Shown here in pieces: positions 1 to 6,139 of a stretch of 9,585 nucleotides of DNA. Within the stretch, counting starts at the first letter, position 1. Each line of letters opens with the position of its first letter. Made by a program: the position numbers and the translations under genes. Source of the DNA: Candidatus Sericytochromatia bacterium (GTDB taxonomy: Bacteria; Cyanobacteriota; Sericytochromatia; JACMPN01); contig JACMPN010000039.1 of assembly GCA_014377495.1 (NCBI GenBank), positions 1 to 9,585 of the forward strand, read 5' to 3'. Under the pieces are notes generated by a model. It was not told where the DNA came from and ran no database searches. It worked only from the letters and a program-made list of their open reading frames with translations.

Positions 1-29
1 CCCCCAAAAGCCACCAGCCAAACAACCCC

Positions 30-62
30 AGGGGCGGGAGTCCCAGGCCTCCGCCCCTTTTT
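30..62 (+). terminator. Rho-independent terminator of a gene left of the window
   Basis: An 8-bp GC-rich stem (AGGGGCGG at 30-37 pairing with CCGCCCCT at 51-58) closes a 13-nt loop, and the 3' arm runs straight into a T run (58-62) followed by GTGTG. An A-rich stretch precedes the stem. This is the normal layout of an intrinsic terminator reading rightward. The gene it would end is outside the window. A minus-strand reading frame also crosses this site (see findings), which would make the hairpin coincidental if that frame were real. Confidence 0.7.
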
Positions 63-810
63 GTGTGTCGCCGGGTCATCGTGGTGCTTCCCGGGCCCTT
101 GGCTGAGCCATTGGACCGACTTCGACTGACACCAACTTGGCGGAGGCGCTACGGCCGGCGTCTTGCCCGGCGGGGGCATCGGCCCGCTCCCGGGCGATGC
201 CTCCGTACCACTGGACCGCCCAAGGTCACACACGGTCGGATCGAGCCGCACGGTGGAGACATCAGGATCCGCCGTGATGCGTGCCAGTGGCCGATCGAGC
301 AAACTTGGCCTGCGCATGGAGACAATCTCGTTGCCGCAGGCTCGGCAGAACGGCTGCCTTGCCGACATGTCGTTGCAAGGAGATCCCGGAGAGCCGAAAA
401 GGCCATCGTCACGATGACGAAGCCCTGTTCGGCTCTCCCCCTGTATCGCGGTCCGCCATCCTTCACCCCTTCAGCGACGGCTTAGACCATAAACCAATTG
501 CTCTGCATCTTTTTGAGCATGATGGCCACCTACGACGATATGCCACTGGCGCATAACCGCCCATATACCCGCTGTCAGCTCCTCATGCAGCAAAGCGAAA
601 TTGCCCAAGGCATCTCCGCTGATCCAGCGGCAATGCCAAATGGTTCATACGTGCGCAGCGTCGGGCCAGGCAAAAGCCAATCCAACCATAGGTAGACCAT
701 TTTAAATCCATAGACCATTTTCTATGAATCTGAATTATTAATCTATTTTTATCGAGCTATAAAAGTCATATTCAGATGGTTTCGGTCTTTTTGCGGAAAA
801 AATGCATCGT

Positions 811-854
811 CAAATTCAAATCAAATTCACCACGAATTCTAATCGAATTCTCAG
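811..854 (+). repeat. Four CRAATTC repeats with an exact 11-bp period
   Basis: The heptamer CRAATTC starts at 811, 822, 833 and 844, each followed by a 4-nt spacer that is mostly A/T. The first two units read CAAATTC and the last two CGAATTC. A fifth, degenerate AATTG follows at 855 but is out of register by 2 bp. The 11-bp spacing puts all copies on one face of the helix. A 7-bp conserved core plus a 4-bp spacer in tandem is the known arrangement of binding sites for OmpR/PhoB-family response regulators. That this is such a site is inference; phased AATT could also simply bend the DNA. Confidence 0.65.
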
Positions 855-974
855 AATTGAAAGATGTTTAATTGTCCTGTTAATGCCACCGCCCGATCAA
901 CATGGCAATATTTCCAAAAATAGTTGGTTCAGGTCGTTGTATTTGTCACGAACTTTTGTTAAGTTAATCGTGTT

Positions 975-996
975 CAGGACAGCGCTGTCCTGGACA
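975..996. promoter_or_regulatory. Perfect 18-bp palindrome with an overlapping third half-site
   Basis: Positions 975-992 (CAGGACAGCGCTGTCCTG) are a perfect 18-bp inverted repeat. The half-sites are GGACA (977-981) and TGTCC (986-990). A further GGACA at 992-996 makes a second overlapping dyad, TGTCC-T-GGACA. No T run follows, so it is not an intrinsic terminator. Its place about 370 bp upstream of the lipoprotein gene, just after the AT-rich island, fits an operator for a dimeric regulator. No regulator is encoded nearby, so the protein that would bind is unknown. Confidence 0.5.
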
Positions 997-1143
997 ACCA
1001 AGCCGGCAGGTGGGAATCCAGAATCTGTTGCCGGCAGCTTAGTCATCGGACTTGATCCAGAGGAGTCGCCCCGGATGTGTGCGTTTTTCAACCACAACGC
1101 ACCTTCAGGCAAATATGTCACCATAGTCCGGTTTTGTGGAGAA

Positions 1144-1250
1144 CGTTGGCAGGGTCTTAGCTGACTCACCAGTCACAACATCGTTCCAACGCCCCGACGC
1201 AAACGAGCGTCATCATGGGCCAGTAGCGGGGCACCTCCTGACCGGGCCCA
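1144..1250 (+). promoter_or_regulatory. Chain of hairpins in the probable 5' leader of the lipoprotein mRNA
   Basis: Consecutive inverted repeats can fold one after another. CGTTGG (1144-1149) pairs with CCAACG (1186-1191) around an inner TGACT-CACC-AGTCA hairpin (1162-1175). GACGC (1196-1200) pairs with GCGTC (1207-1211). TGGGCC (1216-1221) pairs with GGCCCA (1245-1250). The set lies 109-215 bp before the start codon at 1359. It may be a structured untranslated leader, but it matches no riboswitch class I can name, and chance pairing in GC-rich DNA is possible. Confidence 0.35.
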
Positions 1251-1358
1251 ATGCCCACAGCATCAGGCCCTTCCAAGCCCCGCCGAAATACTTCCCGATT
1301 ACACACTCTCGGCCCCATGTGCCGAATTTACACGACCTTGAGAAAGGGTTAGGAACGC

Positions 1359-2960
1359 ATGTACTTAGCCGCCAACACCAAATCCCGCCCTCGGTGGATC
1401 GCCGCCGTCGCCGTCCTATCCTTGCTCTCCGTGACGGGCTGCCAGCCGAATCTGGCCCCGTCCGTCACCACCCCTCAAGTCATGCTCGGTGGCACATACG
1501 GCGCCGGTCAGACGGGGCTGCCAGGCCCGGCGGGACCAACCGGCGCCACCGGGGCTGTCGGGGGGACTGGCAATACAGGCAGTATTGGCAGCTCGGTCGC
1601 CAAAGACATCCCGGCCATTCCCGAGCCGATCGAGGTCCTCAAAGCCGACACCATTGCGGCGAACTTCCCGGCGAGCGCTGCCCTGGCGGTGGCCTCGTCA
1701 TCGCAGCTTACGGTGACCTTCACCCGGGCCATGATGCCGGAGACGATCAACACCTCGACCTTCACGCTGGCTGCTGGCACGACGCCAATTCCCGGCACTG
1801 TGACCTACCTCGGCAAAACAGCGACCTTCGCCCCGACCAACCCCCTGAACAGCAGTACGGTCTACACGGCGACGGTCACGACCGCAGCCAAGGACGTGTC
1901 GGGTAATGGCCTGGCCGTCAACCACGTCTGGAGCTTTACCACCTCAGCCGTGCCCGTCCCCTTTCGTGGTGGCGGCGGTGGCGGCGGCGGCGGTGCCGTC
2001 ATCATCGCTCCGATTGTCACGGCCGTCACGCCGCTCAATCTGGCCACGGGCCAACTGCTCGCCGTGACACCCACGGCGACGTTCAGCACGCCCATGAACC
2101 CGGCGACATTAACGGCCACGACGTACACCCTGACGCAATCCACCGGTACCGGGACGTCGACTCCCATCACCGGCGAAGTGACCTATGCCGGCAGTACGGC
2201 GACCTTTACGCCGGGCACGGTGCTCGTACCGGTCCCCCTGACCGTCAACAGGACCTACACGGCCACGATCACGACCGGCGCCCAGGATATGGCTGGCACT
2301 GGCGTGGCAGCCAACTACGTCTGGAAGTTCACGACCGGTCAGGCGCCAGTCGTCCTGGGCAATGGACTCGGCAATTACCTGGTGTTGGCCAGCGCGCAGA
2401 TCGCCACCCTCGGCGTGATGTCGACTGTCGGCGGTGACATCGGGGCGTCCTCTGGCACAGTAGGCCCACTTGTCACCACCACCCCGCCCGGCGTGACGAA
2501 AAGCGGTGCACAAGCAACCACATCGCAGAACGATCTGACCAACTCGTACAACGACTCGCGAGCGCGCCTTGCGCCGATCGCACTCGGCGCCGCACTGGGC
2601 GGACTGACCCTCACTCCCGGCTATTATGTCAACGTCACTTCCTTTCAGACGGCGAATAACAGTACCCTTACCTTCGACGCCTTGGGCGACCCGAACGCTG
2701 TCTTCATCCTCCAAACGGCGTCGACCCTGGATACTGGTGTGACTAGCCATGTTGCCCTGGCGGGTGGCGCCAAGGCTGCCAATATCTTCTGGTCGGTTGG
2801 CACTTCGGCGACGCTGGGCACGGGTTCCGACTTCATCGGGAACGTCCTGGCTCAGGCCTCCATCACACTGAATACGGGGGCCACTCTGAACGGTCGGGCG
2901 TTAGCTCGGACCGGTACGGTGACACTGAACGGCAATACCGTCACCGCTCCCGCCCCGTAA
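1359..2960 (+). CDS. Surface lipoprotein: collagen-like stretch, two Ig-like domains, DUF3494 ice-binding-like domain
   Basis: This 533-aa protein has a lipoprotein signal peptide: basic start, hydrophobic run, lipobox SVTGC with Cys28. Residues about 52-78 are glycine-rich with collagen-like GLPGPAGPTGATGA triplets. Two Big_5-type Ig-like domains follow (about 96-196 and 217-327). Each has the TFT/TFS.AM.P and VYTATVTT..A.D..G.. patterns and ends in W.FTT. Nine consecutive glycines (204-212) link them. The C-terminus (about 335-530) is a DUF3494 domain with GDIG.S.G, YND.R, LTPGYY, DPNAVFILQT, NIFWSVG and NGRALARTGTVTL. In studied members this domain is a beta-helix that binds ice, but many carriers are not proven antifreeze proteins and may act in adhesion. 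The start is chosen for the signal peptide; AGGA (1351-1354) and GAAAGGG (1342-1348) precede it. A terminator follows the stop, so it is probably transcribed alone. Family assignment is firm; ice binding is inferred. Confidence 0.93.
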   Translation: MYLAANTKSRPRWIAAVAVLSLLSVTGCQPNLAPSVTTPQVMLGGTYGAGQTGLPGPAGPTGATGAVGGTGNTGSIGSSVAKDIPAIPEPIEVLKADTIAANFPASAALAVASSSQLTVTFTRAMMPETINTSTFTLAAGTTPIPGTVTYLGKTATFAPTNPLNSSTVYTATVTTAAKDVSGNGLAVNHVWSFTTSAVPVPFRGGGGGGGGGAVIIAPIVTAVTPLNLATGQLLAVTPTATFSTPMNPATLTATTYTLTQSTGTGTSTPITGEVTYAGSTATFTPGTVLVPVPLTVNRTYTATITTGAQDMAGTGVAANYVWKFTTGQAPVVLGNGLGNYLVLASAQIATLGVMSTVGGDIGASSGTVGPLVTTTPPGVTKSGAQATTSQNDLTNSYNDSRARLAPIALGAALGGLTLTPGYYVNVTSFQTANNSTLTFDALGDPNAVFILQTASTLDTGVTSHVALAGGAKAANIFWSVGTSATLGTGSDFIGNVLAQASITLNTGATLNGRALARTGTVTLNGNTVTAPAP

Positions 2961-2977
2961 CCAGGACAAAGGGCAAA

Positions 2978-3009
2978 AGGAGCGGAGTCGGGGACTCCGG
3001 TTCTTTTTT
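2978..3009 (+). terminator. Rho-independent terminator after the DUF3494 lipoprotein
   Basis: A 12-bp stem with one mismatch and one G-T pair (left arm 2978-2989, right arm 2993-3004, core GGAGTC/GACTCC) encloses a 3-nt GGG loop and is followed by six Ts (3004-3009). It begins 17 nt after the stop codon at 2960 and separates the two lipoprotein genes. Confidence 0.88.
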
Positions 3010-3059
3010 GACGGCCCAGCTTCACCAGCAACCGCGATGCAACGATGGAGGGTATCAAC

Positions 3060-3713
3060 ATGACGCAATGGACATGGAGCCTGGTCGGCCTGCTCCTGAT
3101 GGGGTGCGCTCAGGCGCGAGACGAGGGTGGCGCCTCAACCAACCAAAGCACTGCGCTGCCGAGCGATACCGTGGCATCGGCCCATATCCAGAGGCAGGGT
3201 ACCGGTATGCAGCCGTCGCAGGACCTGACGCCCGTCGCCCAACTCCAGCTGTATGTCGACGGCTATCACAACTACAAAAGCCAGGCGGCCCTGCCCGGCG
3301 ACCAACAGCACCAGATGCGTGTGGCCCACTACTGTCAGCAGGTCAACGCGGACGTCATCCAATGTGCCGTGTACGACGGCAACGGCAAGGGCGCACACCT
3401 GATCGGCATCGAGTACATCGTCTCGGACCCGGTCTACCGCAAGCTGCCAGCCACTGAAAAGGACTCCTGGCACCCCCACGACGGGGAGGTCGATACCGCC
3501 ATGTTGATCGCACCCGGGATCCCCGACCCGGCGCACAAGGCCCTCATGGCCAAGATCCGCTCGACCCACGGCAAGACGTGGCACGTGTGGGATACGCACA
3601 AGGACGCGCTGCCCGTCGGCAGCCCGAGCCTGATGTGGGCGATCACGCCGGAGCAGATGAACGCCGAAACCAAACGCTCGATGGCGGCCCGGCAGAAAAA
3701 CGTTCAGTTCTGA
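3060..3713 (+). CDS. DUF1264 / OBAP-family lipoprotein
   Basis: This 217-aa protein resembles the DUF1264 family, named in plants for oil-body-associated proteins; bacterial members are mostly uncharacterised and often lipoproteins. Visible hallmarks are YVDGYHNYK (about 65-73), HYCQQVNADVIQCAVYDGNGK (90-110), GIEYIVSD (116-123), WHPHDGEV (137-144), LIAPGIPD (149-156), GKTWHVWDT (171-179) and SLMWAITPEQ (190-199). The N-terminus is a short hydrophobic segment ending in a lipobox-like LLMGC with Cys16. I chose the ATG at 3060 over the in-frame ATG at 3045 because GGAGG (3048-3052) sits 7 nt before it and overlaps the earlier start; the signal is also more compact from there. The n-region lacks Lys/Arg, which is unusual for a signal peptide. 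It lies about 50 nt past the preceding terminator, so it needs its own promoter or read-through. It is convergent with dapF. Biochemical role unknown. Confidence 0.9.
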   Translation: MTQWTWSLVGLLLMGCAQARDEGGASTNQSTALPSDTVASAHIQRQGTGMQPSQDLTPVAQLQLYVDGYHNYKSQAALPGDQQHQMRVAHYCQQVNADVIQCAVYDGNGKGAHLIGIEYIVSDPVYRKLPATEKDSWHPHDGEVDTAMLIAPGIPDPAHKALMAKIRSTHGKTWHVWDTHKDALPVGSPSLMWAITPEQMNAETKRSMAARQKNVQF

Positions 3714-3756
3714 CCATCGCCACCGCGCTGGGTGGATCGACGTCGCCGAAGGGCAC

Positions 3757-3770
3757 GCCGGCTATCCGGC
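3757..3770. terminator. Small hairpin between convergent genes
   Basis: GCCGG (3757-3761), a CTAT loop and CCGGC (3766-3770) form a perfect short hairpin in the 64-bp gap between the lipoprotein stop and the dapF stop. No T run follows on either strand, so it is only a possible bidirectional stop or mRNA 3' stabiliser. Confidence 0.25.
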
Positions 3771-3777
3771 AGGCCGT

Positions 3778-4614
3778 TCAGACGGAAAACTGTCCCTCAA
3801 AGACCATGGCCGCCGGTCCCGTCATGATCACTTCGGCGTCGTCCGCCGGCCAGCAGATCTGCAGGACGCCACCGGGCAGCGTCACAGCCACGTCGCGGTC
3901 GAGCCGGCCGGTGAGCACGCCGGCGACGACGACGGCACAGGCGCCCGTGCCGCAGGCCATCGTCAGGCCGGCGCCACGCTCCCAGCCCCGCATCCGCACG
4001 GACTGACGGCTGATCACCTCGACGAACTCGATGTTCGCCCGGTCCGGAAAGCTGGCCGACATTTCCAGTGCCGCCCCGTCTTCGGGAACCGGGACGCCGG
4101 CCAGGTCGTTGACGAAGATGACGACGTGGGGATTGCCCATCGATACGGTGGTAAAGCGGTAATCGTGCCCGTTGGCGCTGATCGGGGCATCGACGACCCG
4201 GCCGTCGCCGAACCCGACGATGGGGATCTCGGCGGCCTGCAACCGGGGCTGGCCCATGGCCACGCGGACCTGCTCGGCGTCCACGACCGTCGGCCGGATC
4301 ATCCCGCCCAGGGTCTCGATCTGCAGGGCGTCTTCCGTCGTGCCGTTGGCATTGAGGTACATCGCCATGCAGCGGATGCCGTTGCCGCACATCCCGGCTT
4401 CCGACCCGTCGGAGTTGATGATCTGCATCCAGGCATGCCCCCGCTCGGATGGCCACCGGATCAGCAGGCCGTCGGCACCGATGCCGAAGTGGCGGTCGCA
4501 CAACCGTTTGCCCAGATCGGCCAGCACAGTCCCGGCCGGCAGGGCCGCCCCGTCAAAGACGACGAAATCGTTGCCGGTGCCGTGCATCTTCCAAAACGGG
4601 ATCGTCGCGGTCAT
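3778..4614 (-). CDS. dapF: Diaminopimelate epimerase
   Basis: A cofactor-independent cytoplasmic enzyme that converts LL-diaminopimelate to meso-diaminopimelate, the precursor of lysine and the cross-linking residue of Gram-negative-type peptidoglycan. The 278-aa length is typical. Seen in order: KMHGTGNDFVVFD (9-21), NSDGSEAGMCGNGIRC (67-82) with the first catalytic Cys76, MGNPHVVIF (159-167) with the conserved His163, and WERGAGLTMACGTGACA (211-227) with Glu212 and the second catalytic Cys221. All residues expected for catalysis are present. The second block and the following VVVAGVLTGR are closest, from memory, to plant and cyanobacterial DapF rather than the enterobacterial type with GAGET. 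The ATG at 4614 gives the correct family N-terminus and is preceded by AAGAGGA (4625-4631 on the minus strand). A 12-bp palindrome lies 32-43 nt upstream. It is downstream of kamA but has its own upstream signals. Confidence 0.98.
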   Translation of the reverse strand: MTATIPFWKMHGTGNDFVVFDGAALPAGTVLADLGKRLCDRHFGIGADGLLIRWPSERGHAWMQIINSDGSEAGMCGNGIRCMAMYLNANGTTEDALQIETLGGMIRPTVVDAEQVRVAMGQPRLQAAEIPIVGFGDGRVVDAPISANGHDYRFTTVSMGNPHVVIFVNDLAGVPVPEDGAALEMSASFPDRANIEFVEVISRQSVRMRGWERGAGLTMACGTGACAVVVAGVLTGRLDRDVAVTLPGGVLQICWPADDAEVIMTGPAAMVFEGQFSV

Positions 4615-4645
4615 TCAGGTGGGTCCTCTTGAGGCTGTCGGGCTG

Positions 4646-4657
4646 ACTGACGTCAGT
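4646..4657. promoter_or_regulatory. Perfect 12-bp palindrome in front of dapF
   Basis: ACTGACGTCAGT is a perfect inverted repeat centred about 37 nt upstream of the dapF start. On the minus strand it partly overlaps TAAACT (4655-4660), a possible -10 element. A TTGACA (4684-4689) lies upstream, but the 23-nt spacer between the two is too long for a standard sigma-70 promoter. The position fits an operator that controls dapF, but the binding protein is unknown and the promoter itself is uncertain. Confidence 0.4.
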
Positions 4658-4690
4658 TTAGCGCCAATTTCGCCCGCTAACCCTGTCAAC

Positions 4691-4722
4691 GAAACCGGGC
4701 GGACCCGCATGGGACCGCCCGG
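4691..4722 (-). terminator. Probable terminator of kamA
   Basis: CCGGGCGG (4695-4702) pairs with CCGCCCGG (4715-4722), with a further CCC/GGG pair inside around GCAT. On the minus strand it starts 13 nt past the kamA stop and is followed by TTTCGTT, a weak T tract. The stem is very stable, but the poor T run lowers confidence. It would keep kamA transcription from running into dapF. Confidence 0.5.
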
Positions 4723-4735
4723 ACCAGTGCGTGGC

Positions 4736-6139
4736 CTAGAGCTGGGCGAGCAGCGCCGCCGCCGACTTGATCTCGGCCTCATCGATCATTGCCTGCCGCT
4801 GCACGGGATCCTGCCAACGGGCCTGGACGTCCGGGCTCAGCGTGTCGATCGGATCGAAGTACATGAAGGACTGTCCCGGCTTGACACCAGGCGCCGTGTA
4901 GACGGCGATCCCGGTCACCCGATCGTAGTAGTCGGCAGAGTGGATGTCCCGCTTGCCGCCGCCGCCCGGGGCATCGCAGACGAAGGTTGGCGTGTTGAAG
5001 CCGGCCGTCGTGCCCCGCACGTGCCGTTCGATGTTCATCGCCGTCTGCACCGTCGTGCGCAGGTCCTCGACGCCCTTGACCATGTCGTGCATGTACACGT
5101 AGTAGGGGTGGACGTTCACGTGGCCGAGCCGCTTCATCAGCAGCTGCATCGTTTCCTTCGTATCGTTGACCCCGCGCTGCAGCACACTCTGGTTGCGGAC
5201 GAAGACGCCCGCCTGGAAGAGCTTGAGCATCGCCTGCTCGGTGACCCAGGTGATCTCGTCCGGGTGGTTGAAGTGGGTGTGCAGGACGACGTCCTTGCCC
5301 AGCTTGCGGCCGAGTTCAACGACGTAGATCAGGCTGTTGACCCACTCGGTGTCGGTGAGGATTTTCATCGGCATGACGGCCGGGCCCTTGGTGGCAAAGC
5401 GCATCCGCCGGATGTTCGGCATGGTGATGATCGTTTCACCGATCAGGCGCAGGTTGCGGGCCGAGAGCTGGTAGGCGTCGCCCCCGGAGACGACGATGTC
5501 TTCCAGCTCGGGGCGGCTGGCGATGTACTTGAACGCCTTGGCCCAGCGCTTGGGATCCGGGGACAGCTGGACCTTTTCGACTTCTTCGGTGTCCATGCCG
5601 ATGGCGTAGGAGCGGGTGCAGAAGCGGCAATAGACAGGACAGATGTCCAGGGGCAAGAACAGTGCCTTGTCCGCATAACGGTGGGTCAGACCCGGCACCG
5701 GTGCATCGTCCTGCTCGTGGAGCGAGTCCAGGGTGAGCATCGGGTGATCCCTCAGGACCTTCGAGGCCACCGGGATGAACTGGATGCGGATCGGATCGTG
5801 GTAGGGATCTTTCCAGTCGATCAGCGAGATCAGGTAAGGCGACACCCGGATGGACATCGGGGCCTTGCGGAGGCCTTCCTTGACGTCCTCAATGAACGCC
5901 TGGGGAGCCAAACCCTGAATGGCGGCCTCCAGCTTGTCCGCACTGGTCACGGAGTGTTTGCCCTGCCAGAGGTGATCGAGGAAGGTGGCTTCGTCGATGT
6001 CCGCATAGGCGGGGATTTGGCGCCAGAACTCGCCCTGCCGCAGCTTCGTATGCAGCAGGCTGTCCGGGACCACCGGGGGCTTGATCGCCGTGATCACTTC
6101 ATCAGTGTAAGGCGGCTGGGTCGGGTCGGTCTTGATCAT
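4736..6139 (-). CDS. kamA: Lysine 2,3-aminomutase-type radical SAM/PLP enzyme
   Basis: The 467-aa product belongs to the KamA family, which moves an amino group from the alpha to the beta carbon using S-adenosylmethionine, a 4Fe-4S cluster and pyridoxal phosphate. The cluster motif CPVYCRFC gives Cys167, Cys171 and Cys174. VVSGGDAY (216-223) is the glycine-rich segment after it, and DAPGGGGK (389-396) carries the PLP lysine, Lys396. Asp352 and Asp389 sit 44 and 7 residues before that lysine, the spacing of the two aspartates that hold the lysine side chain in the Clostridium enzyme. This supports lysine as substrate over glutamate. The zinc cysteines of the Clostridium enzyme appear absent: GVNDT replaces GINDC and the C-terminus has no cysteine after Cys388. 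Beta-lysine made here could serve as an osmolyte precursor, in lysine degradation, or for EF-P modification; no partner gene is visible. GAGG lies 9 nt before the ATG. Confidence 0.94.
   Translation of the reverse strand: MIKTDPTQPPYTDEVITAIKPPVVPDSLLHTKLRQGEFWRQIPAYADIDEATFLDHLWQGKHSVTSADKLEAAIQGLAPQAFIEDVKEGLRKAPMSIRVSPYLISLIDWKDPYHDPIRIQFIPVASKVLRDHPMLTLDSLHEQDDAPVPGLTHRYADKALFLPLDICPVYCRFCTRSYAIGMDTEEVEKVQLSPDPKRWAKAFKYIASRPELEDIVVSGGDAYQLSARNLRLIGETIITMPNIRRMRFATKGPAVMPMKILTDTEWVNSLIYVVELGRKLGKDVVLHTHFNHPDEITWVTEQAMLKLFQAGVFVRNQSVLQRGVNDTKETMQLLMKRLGHVNVHPYYVYMHDMVKGVEDLRTTVQTAMNIERHVRGTTAGFNTPTFVCDAPGGGGKRDIHSADYYDRVTGIAVYTAPGVKPGQSFMYFDPIDTLSPDVQARWQDPVQRQAMIDEAEIKSAAALLAQL

Larger units (their letters stand above)
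63..1358. other. Long stretch without a convincing gene; repeat-rich upstream region
   Basis: About 1.3 kb in which no reading frame looks convincingly coding. Positions 63-480 are GC-rich, with open frames on both strands that are rich in Arg, Pro and Ser and lack a strong ribosome site. Positions about 690-960 form a clearly AT-rich island, unlike everything else here. It holds TAGACCAT copies at 483-490, 693-700 and 711-718, the last two extending to an 11-nt identical TAGACCATTTT. It also holds a CATAG/CTATG hairpin (709-726), an inverted pair ATCTGAAT/ATTCAGAT (728-735 and 770-777), and the 11-bp phased repeats and palindrome listed separately. GCCGGCAG occurs at 1002-1009 and again at 1030-1037. 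The AT-rich part probably carries the promoter and control sites of the lipoprotein gene at 1359, but I could not identify a good -35/-10 pair. Confidence 0.6.

Noticed and set aside
63..485. 140-codon plus-strand frame at the left end
   Set aside because: Arg/Pro-rich with no ribosome site or family pattern; starts directly at the end of a terminator.
498..695. Possible remnant of a transposase helix-turn-helix (QLLMQQSEIAQGIS)
   Set aside because: Only a few residues look similar, with no further transposase motifs and no terminal inverted repeats.
802..1169. Opposed open frames (plus 802-1164, minus 897-1169) in the AT-rich region
   Set aside because: The plus frame reads through the phased repeats, both cross the palindrome, neither has a convincing ribosome site, and the products match nothing known.
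1170..1245. Resemblance to a cyclic-di-GMP (GEMM) riboswitch: GACGCAAA followed by GTAGCGGGG
   Set aside because: The spacing between the two pieces is too short and the GGCAAACC half with its tetraloop hairpin is missing, so the similarity is probably accidental.
3967..3983. Apparent loss of a conserved Glu in DapF (GAGLT instead of GAGET)
   Set aside because: The catalytic Glu is the one in WERG (Glu212), which is present; the later position varies in plant and cyanobacterial enzymes.
4655..4689. TTGACA plus TAAACT as a dapF sigma-70 promoter
   Set aside because: The spacer is 23 nt, well beyond the usual 16-19, so it is not listed as a promoter.
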